From JANWHZ01 sp041487535 (GTDB lineage: Bacteria > Patescibacteriota > Saccharimonadia > Saccharimonadales > UBA4665), in the NCBI GenBank assembly GCA_041487535.1, contig JBGPNM010000025.1, positions 1-15,471 on the forward strand: a stretch of 15,471 bases of DNA. Reading direction: 5' to 3'. Below, one piece after another: positions 12,427-15,471 of this stretch. A program made the translations under genes and the position numbers. The notes below the pieces were generated by a model that searched no databases, was not told where the DNA came from, and worked only from the letters and a program-made list of their open reading frames with translations. The number at the start of each line of letters is the position of its first letter. Positions within the stretch are counted from its first letter, which is position 1.

Positions 12427-13553
12427 AGGGCTTCCTTTACTATCTTAGCAAGTATGTCGGCCTGCCGCTCCCACGTATAATATTGCCGGATACGGGCTTG
12501 GCCGGCGGCCACGAGCGCCTGGCGGCGAGCCTTCGGCGTGTGAACGACTTCATTGAGCGCCGCAGCGAGGTCATCGGGGGCATACGGCTTGACGAGGTAG
12601 CCGTCAACCCGGTCGTTGATGCAGGAAAGCGTCGGGCCGATAGCGGCTATAACGGGAGGCGCGCCCTTAGCCCACGCTTCCAGGAGCACTGTCGGAAAGG
12701 CGTCGTTTGCGGCAGTAGGATACGTTATAAGTGCAGTTGCCTTAGATAACAGATCGTCTTTTGGCTTGCCCGTTACAGCACCCATGAAATGTATGTGTCC
12801 GGTAAGCTTGAGCTTCCGGGTTACTGTTTCATAATGCTGCCGGTAATCGCCGTCCCCGATAACGGTGAGGGTGAAATCGCTGCCGTACCGCTGACGGTAG
12901 CGGTCCATGGCCTCGATTATCAGGTCCAACCCTTTCCACGCGTGGGTGCGGTCAAGCGAGTTGATAAAAATAAATTCTACGCGTTTGGGTTGGGTGCTTT
13001 TTACGACTTCGTGCTCCCAAACCGAGTTATGGAGCACTTGAGTTTTGGCTTGGAAGCGCGGGTTGAATTGGGCTTTCACGTAGTCCGAAGCAGTCAGGAT
13101 CCGGACGGCCCGGTTAAACGTTATGGTTTGGTAGCGGTTGTACAGCTTGACGATAATATTGAATAAGGGAGCATCATGCTTGTAGAGGGTAGCGGCGTGG
13201 TATACGAGGAATAACGGTGTCTTGCCGGCAGCCAAAGCGGCGGCGTCGGCGAGCGTCGGTACCGGCGAATGCGCCAATATCAGGTCGGGTTTTTCCCGCC
13301 GTATGATTGTCCGCAGCCGGAATACCCATAAGGGGTTAACTGGGGTGTTCGAGATTTTGAACCACGGCGCCAACCGGTACGTTTTCATACCGTCAACGGT
13401 TTCGACCCGGTTGGTACGGCTCTCGTGATTTGAGGTCGCAATAACGATTTCCCAGCCTTTCCGTTCCCGCAGGGCGATTCCCAGCTGGCGGGCATAGTTC
13501 TCGAGGCCGCCTATTTTCGGATAATAGTACGGCGTTACAACCAATGCCTTCAC
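12423..13553 (-). CDS. family 4 glycosyltransferase (GT-B fold)
   Basis: A 376-aa GT4 enzyme. The N-domain begins with VVTPYYYPKIGGLENYARQL (5-24), the standard Gly-rich acceptor-side loop. The donor domain carries INSLDRTHAWKGLDLIIEA (197-215) with the phosphate-binding Arg/Lys pair, VIGDGD (231-236), and NDAFPTVLLEAW, where the EX7E pair appears as D284/E292, a conservative change. It is cytoplasmic, with no membrane segment. It starts with GTG 13553, overlapping the upstream gene stop as GTGA, and its own TGA overlaps the next GTG in the same way. This tight coupling suggests the products are needed in set ratio. Sugar and acceptor are unknown. Confidence 0.87.
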   Translation of the reverse strand: MKALVVTPYYYPKIGGLENYARQLGIALRERKGWEIVIATSNHESRTNRVETVDGMKTYRLAPWFKISNTPVNPLWVFRLRTIIRREKPDLILAHSPVPTLADAAALAAGKTPLFLVYHAATLYKHDAPLFNIIVKLYNRYQTITFNRAVRILTASDYVKAQFNPRFQAKTQVLHNSVWEHEVVKSTQPKRVEFIFINSLDRTHAWKGLDLIIEAMDRYRQRYGSDFTLTVIGDGDYRQHYETVTRKLKLTGHIHFMGAVTGKPKDDLLSKATALITYPTAANDAFPTVLLEAWAKGAPPVIAAIGPTLSCINDRVDGYLVKPYAPDDLAAALNEVVHTPKARRQALVAAGQARIRQYYTWERQADILAKIVKEAL

Positions 13554-14017
13554 GATTTGCTCCTGAATGTCAGCTGCTGGTTGGTGCCGACAAGCTTAAT
13601 AGTTATGAGGGCGGTTTCGTTTGGATGCGGAATAGTGAAGGACAGCGCTTCTGCTGCTGCCTGACCGTCGGCCAATTCCGCGCTGCCGTTATGGGTGGCC
13701 GTAATGCCGCCGATGGTTACGGTTGTCTGGTACCGGTATACTGCCGTCGAATGCTCGTGGTTAACGATGTGAAACCGTACAGTTTGCCGCTTTTTTGCCG
13801 GGGCATAGCCCGGCAAGCGGGCCGGATTGTCAAAATAGAGTTCGCTGTAGCGCTCCGGCTGATGCGTCGCCGCGTTCCTCCATATGTCAGTCAGGCTCAG
13901 GTGCGAGGTGGCGGTGACGGTCAGCGCCACGGCGAATAGAAGGATTGCGAGAAATAGCCACAAGATGGAGCTGGTGTTGCCTTCCTTATGCTGTTTTTTG
14001 GTCTCAGACATTGACAA
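13550..14017 (-). CDS. membrane-anchored beta-rich protein, DUF1616-like
   Basis: A 155-aa protein with a basic N-terminus (ETKKQHKEG), one membrane segment (about 18-37) and an outer domain of predicted beta strands (about 56-153). The outer part, ERYSELYFDN then TVRFHIVNHEHSTAVYRYQ (79-97), recalls the C-terminal domain of DUF1616 proteins, which accompany glycan genes; this is from memory and not certain. There is no catalytic motif. TTG 14017 is preferred because AAGGA lies 6 nt upstream; the in-frame ATG 14011 would have 12-nt spacing. It is the first gene of the four-gene operon. The fusion protein three genes on appears to contain the matching DUF1616-type membrane part, so the two could form one complex. 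Confidence 0.65.
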   Translation of the reverse strand: MSMSETKKQHKEGNTSSILWLFLAILLFAVALTVTATSHLSLTDIWRNAATHQPERYSELYFDNPARLPGYAPAKKRQTVRFHIVNHEHSTAVYRYQTTVTIGGITATHNGSAELADGQAAAEALSFTIPHPNETALITIKLVGTNQQLTFRSKS

Positions 14018-14035
14018 TGACTATCCTTCAGCCAG

Positions 14036-14041
14036 ATTATA
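14036..14041 (-). promoter_or_regulatory. -10 box of the four-gene glycan operon
   Basis: Minus-strand TATAAT (14041-14036), about 12 nt before the AAGGA ribosome site of the first gene. No good -35 box is seen at 16-18 nt, so activator dependence is possible. Confidence 0.5.
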
Positions 14042-14083
14042 GCGCTGTCGCGTGATGACTTTAGTATGAGTCTAACACTTACG

Positions 14084-14092
14084 TGCTATAAT
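14084..14092 (+). promoter_or_regulatory. extended -10 promoter of the flippase gene
   Basis: TGCTATAAT, an extended -10 element (TG at 14084-14085, TATAAT at 14087-14092), without a recognisable -35 box, as extended -10 promoters allow. It is divergent from the operon promoter at 14036-14041, with 43 bp between the boxes. Confidence 0.55.
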
Positions 14093-14135
14093 ATCAATTA
14101 TATACGATAACATTCTTTGCGGTGCTTAGCCACAT

Positions 14136-15471
14136 ATGCCGAAAGTAAACCGATTAGCTATCCTTGCCCGTGTTGATGCGGGGCGGCGGCTGTTCTTCAG
14201 CGACAGCCTGTTTCGCAACGCCACCTATCTTATGGCCAGTACCGCGGTGATGTCGGTTTTAGGATTTTTCTTCTGGGTCTTTGTTGCCCATTTATATGAC
14301 CCGGCGGATATCGGCGTCGCCTCGGCGCTCATAGCCATTGCGACCCTTATTTCAAACTTCAGCCTGCTCGGCCTCAATTACGGTTTGATCCGTTTTCTCT
14401 CTAGTTCTAAAGCGCCCAGCCGCGATATCAACGCGGCCGCGGTCGTTGTAGCCGGCATGACCATTTTCGCCGCAGCCGCGTATGCGCTGATCGGCACTCG
14501 AATCGGCGGAGATATTGAGCTGCTCGAAGGCGTCTGGCACAAGTTCGCTTTCATCGTACTGATGAGTGCCGTCAGTCTGAACAGCCTCACCGACGCGGTA
14601 TTCATCGCCAACCGCCGCGGGGAATACCACACGATCGGCTACGCAACGTTCGGGCTCGTCAAGCTTATCCTGCCGCTGCTGCTCGTTCCGTTCGGTTCGC
14701 TTGGTATCTTCGGTGCATATATTATGGCAATGCTGGCGTCACTTATCGTCAGTTATTACCTTATGCGCCGCGGCTGCGGCTATCGTATCCGGACAAAACC
14801 GGATTGGACGCTTCTAAAAAGCGTGCGGCGGTACACGTTTCACAATTACGTTGGGGTCGTGCTCGCCGGGCTGCCGGTGCAGCTCATGCCGTTACTGATC
14901 ATCAGGCACCTCGGGGCGCCGGCGGTGGCTTTTTTCTCGATGGCCTGGACGATGGCTAACTTGCTTTATATAGTGCCGTCTGCCGTCACCCAATCGTTAC
15001 TTGCCGAAAGCTCACATCAGCCGGCGAGCCAACAGCTGCACATCAAACAGACTACCCGATTATTAGCGCAAATTCTTATACCGGCCGTAATATTTGCGGT
15101 TGTAATTGCTCCTTTTTTGTTAAATATCTTTGGCAAACAATACTCAAGAGGCGGCACTACAATTTTTCAGATTTTCGCTATCGCCACGTTTTTCATCGCA
15201 ATTAACTCAGTTAGTAGCACGATTTTAAATATTCGGAGACAGACTGGCGGAATAGTTATAGCTCAGGCTGTCAGTTTTATCGCGACGATTATTTCAGCTA
15301 ATTTCTTACTCCGCTACGGGCTTACAGGAGTGGGCTTTTCAATGCTTATAGGAAATATGGCATCTTGTTTGTGCCACCTTCTCAATTTTTCTCTTAACAG
15401 AAAAAGAAATACGGCTCAACCGGCGTCTATGTCAGATGCGTCACCAGGCAACCAGGAAATGCGACGATTGG
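14136..15471 (+). CDS. Wzx-type polysaccharide flippase, partial at window end
   Basis: The frame is open from ATG 14136 to the last base, giving 445 residues without a stop. It is a polytopic protein of the MOP/MATE superfamily (oligosaccharide flippase), which turns lipid-linked glycan units to the outer membrane face. The start of the fold is typical: FFSDSLFRNATYLMASTAVMS (20-40), then FFFWVFVAHLYDPADIGVASAL (44-65) with the family's conserved short loop. About 11-12 TM segments are visible up to residue 420 (for example 131-155, 172-205, 236-256, 311-331, 343-366, 373-391, 396-417), followed by a polar tail from NRKRNTAQPA. It is therefore probably near its end. The RBS is weak. The last 400 bases are visibly more AT-rich than the first part. 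Confidence 0.85.
   Translation, partial: MPKVNRLAILARVDAGRRLFFSDSLFRNATYLMASTAVMSVLGFFFWVFVAHLYDPADIGVASALIAIATLISNFSLLGLNYGLIRFLSSSKAPSRDINAAAVVVAGMTIFAAAAYALIGTRIGGDIELLEGVWHKFAFIVLMSAVSLNSLTDAVFIANRRGEYHTIGYATFGLVKLILPLLLVPFGSLGIFGAYIMAMLASLIVSYYLMRRGCGYRIRTKPDWTLLKSVRRYTFHNYVGVVLAGLPVQLMPLLIIRHLGAPAVAFFSMAWTMANLLYIVPSAVTQSLLAESSHQPASQQLHIKQTTRLLAQILIPAVIFAVVIAPFLLNIFGKQYSRGGTTIFQIFAIATFFIAINSVSSTILNIRRQTGGIVIAQAVSFIATIISANFLLRYGLTGVGFSMLIGNMASCLCHLLNFSLNRKRNTAQPASMSDASPGNQEMRRL

Noticed and set aside
14352..14632. two overlapping - strand ORFs within the flippase
   Set aside because: Antisense to conserved membrane segments of the flippase, no RBS, unlikely composition.
1..15471. UGA recoding as in Gracilibacteria/Absconditabacteria
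   Set aside because: TGA ends genes at 12423-12425 and 13550-13552 in coupled GTGA overlaps, where stop use is clear.

Overview
The window reads as a chromosomal piece of a small-genome bacterium, most likely of the Candidate Phyla Radiation and Saccharibacteria-like. This rests on family recognition only: a membrane-anchored CHAP amidase with a GNCTYW active site, a receiver-only response regulator, very tight gene overlaps, and many envelope-glycan genes. TGA is used as an ordinary stop, so UGA-recoding lineages (Gracilibacteria, Absconditabacteria) are unlikely. Promoters are of bacterial sigma-70 type (TTGACA / TATAAT). No tRNA, rRNA or CRISPR array was seen.

Region 1 (1-2400) is a gene-poor accessory stretch of small orphan genes: an acidic, Gly-rich 69-aa protein on +, and on - a 68-aa acidic protein, a 54-aa acidic protein, an 84-aa Cys-rich protein with a duplicated C-x2-C-x7-C module, and a 153-aa orphan. 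Between the last two lies a 205-bp non-coding element (1568-1772). It has 22-bp terminal inverted repeats with one mismatch, internal dyads, and TTA on both sides, and is best read as a MITE-like insertion or a large structured RNA.

Region 2 (2400-5785, + strand) holds a CHAP peptidoglycan amidase, a receiver-only response regulator with a probable leaderless mRNA, a polyprenyl-phosphate-sugar-type GT2 and a GT4. Promoter spacers here carry perfect dyads, and the GT2 leader has a possible attenuator hairpin.

Region 3 (5715-7875) holds a secreted or membrane-anchored clan GH-A glycosidase on -, whose 3' end overlaps the GT4 convergently by 71 bp. Divergent from it is a small two-TM protein followed, after one in-frame TAA, by a NodB-type polysaccharide deacetylase.

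Region 4 (14017-7893, - strand) is a four-gene operon coupled by 4-, 4- and 8-nt overlaps: a membrane-anchored beta-rich DUF1616-like protein, two GT4 enzymes (one with a degenerate EX7E motif), and a 1114-aa fusion of a GT2 to a polytopic GT-C-like membrane protein. Divergent from it, a Wzx-type flippase starts at 14136 and runs off the window.

Together regions 2-4 look like a surface-glycan locus. Cytoplasmic GT2/GT4 enzymes would build a lipid-linked glycan, the GT2 makes a polyprenyl-phosphate sugar donor, the flippase exports, the GT-C-like fusion adds sugars on the outer face, and the deacetylase and glycosidase modify or trim the product. That pathway is inference from families, not shown by the sequence.
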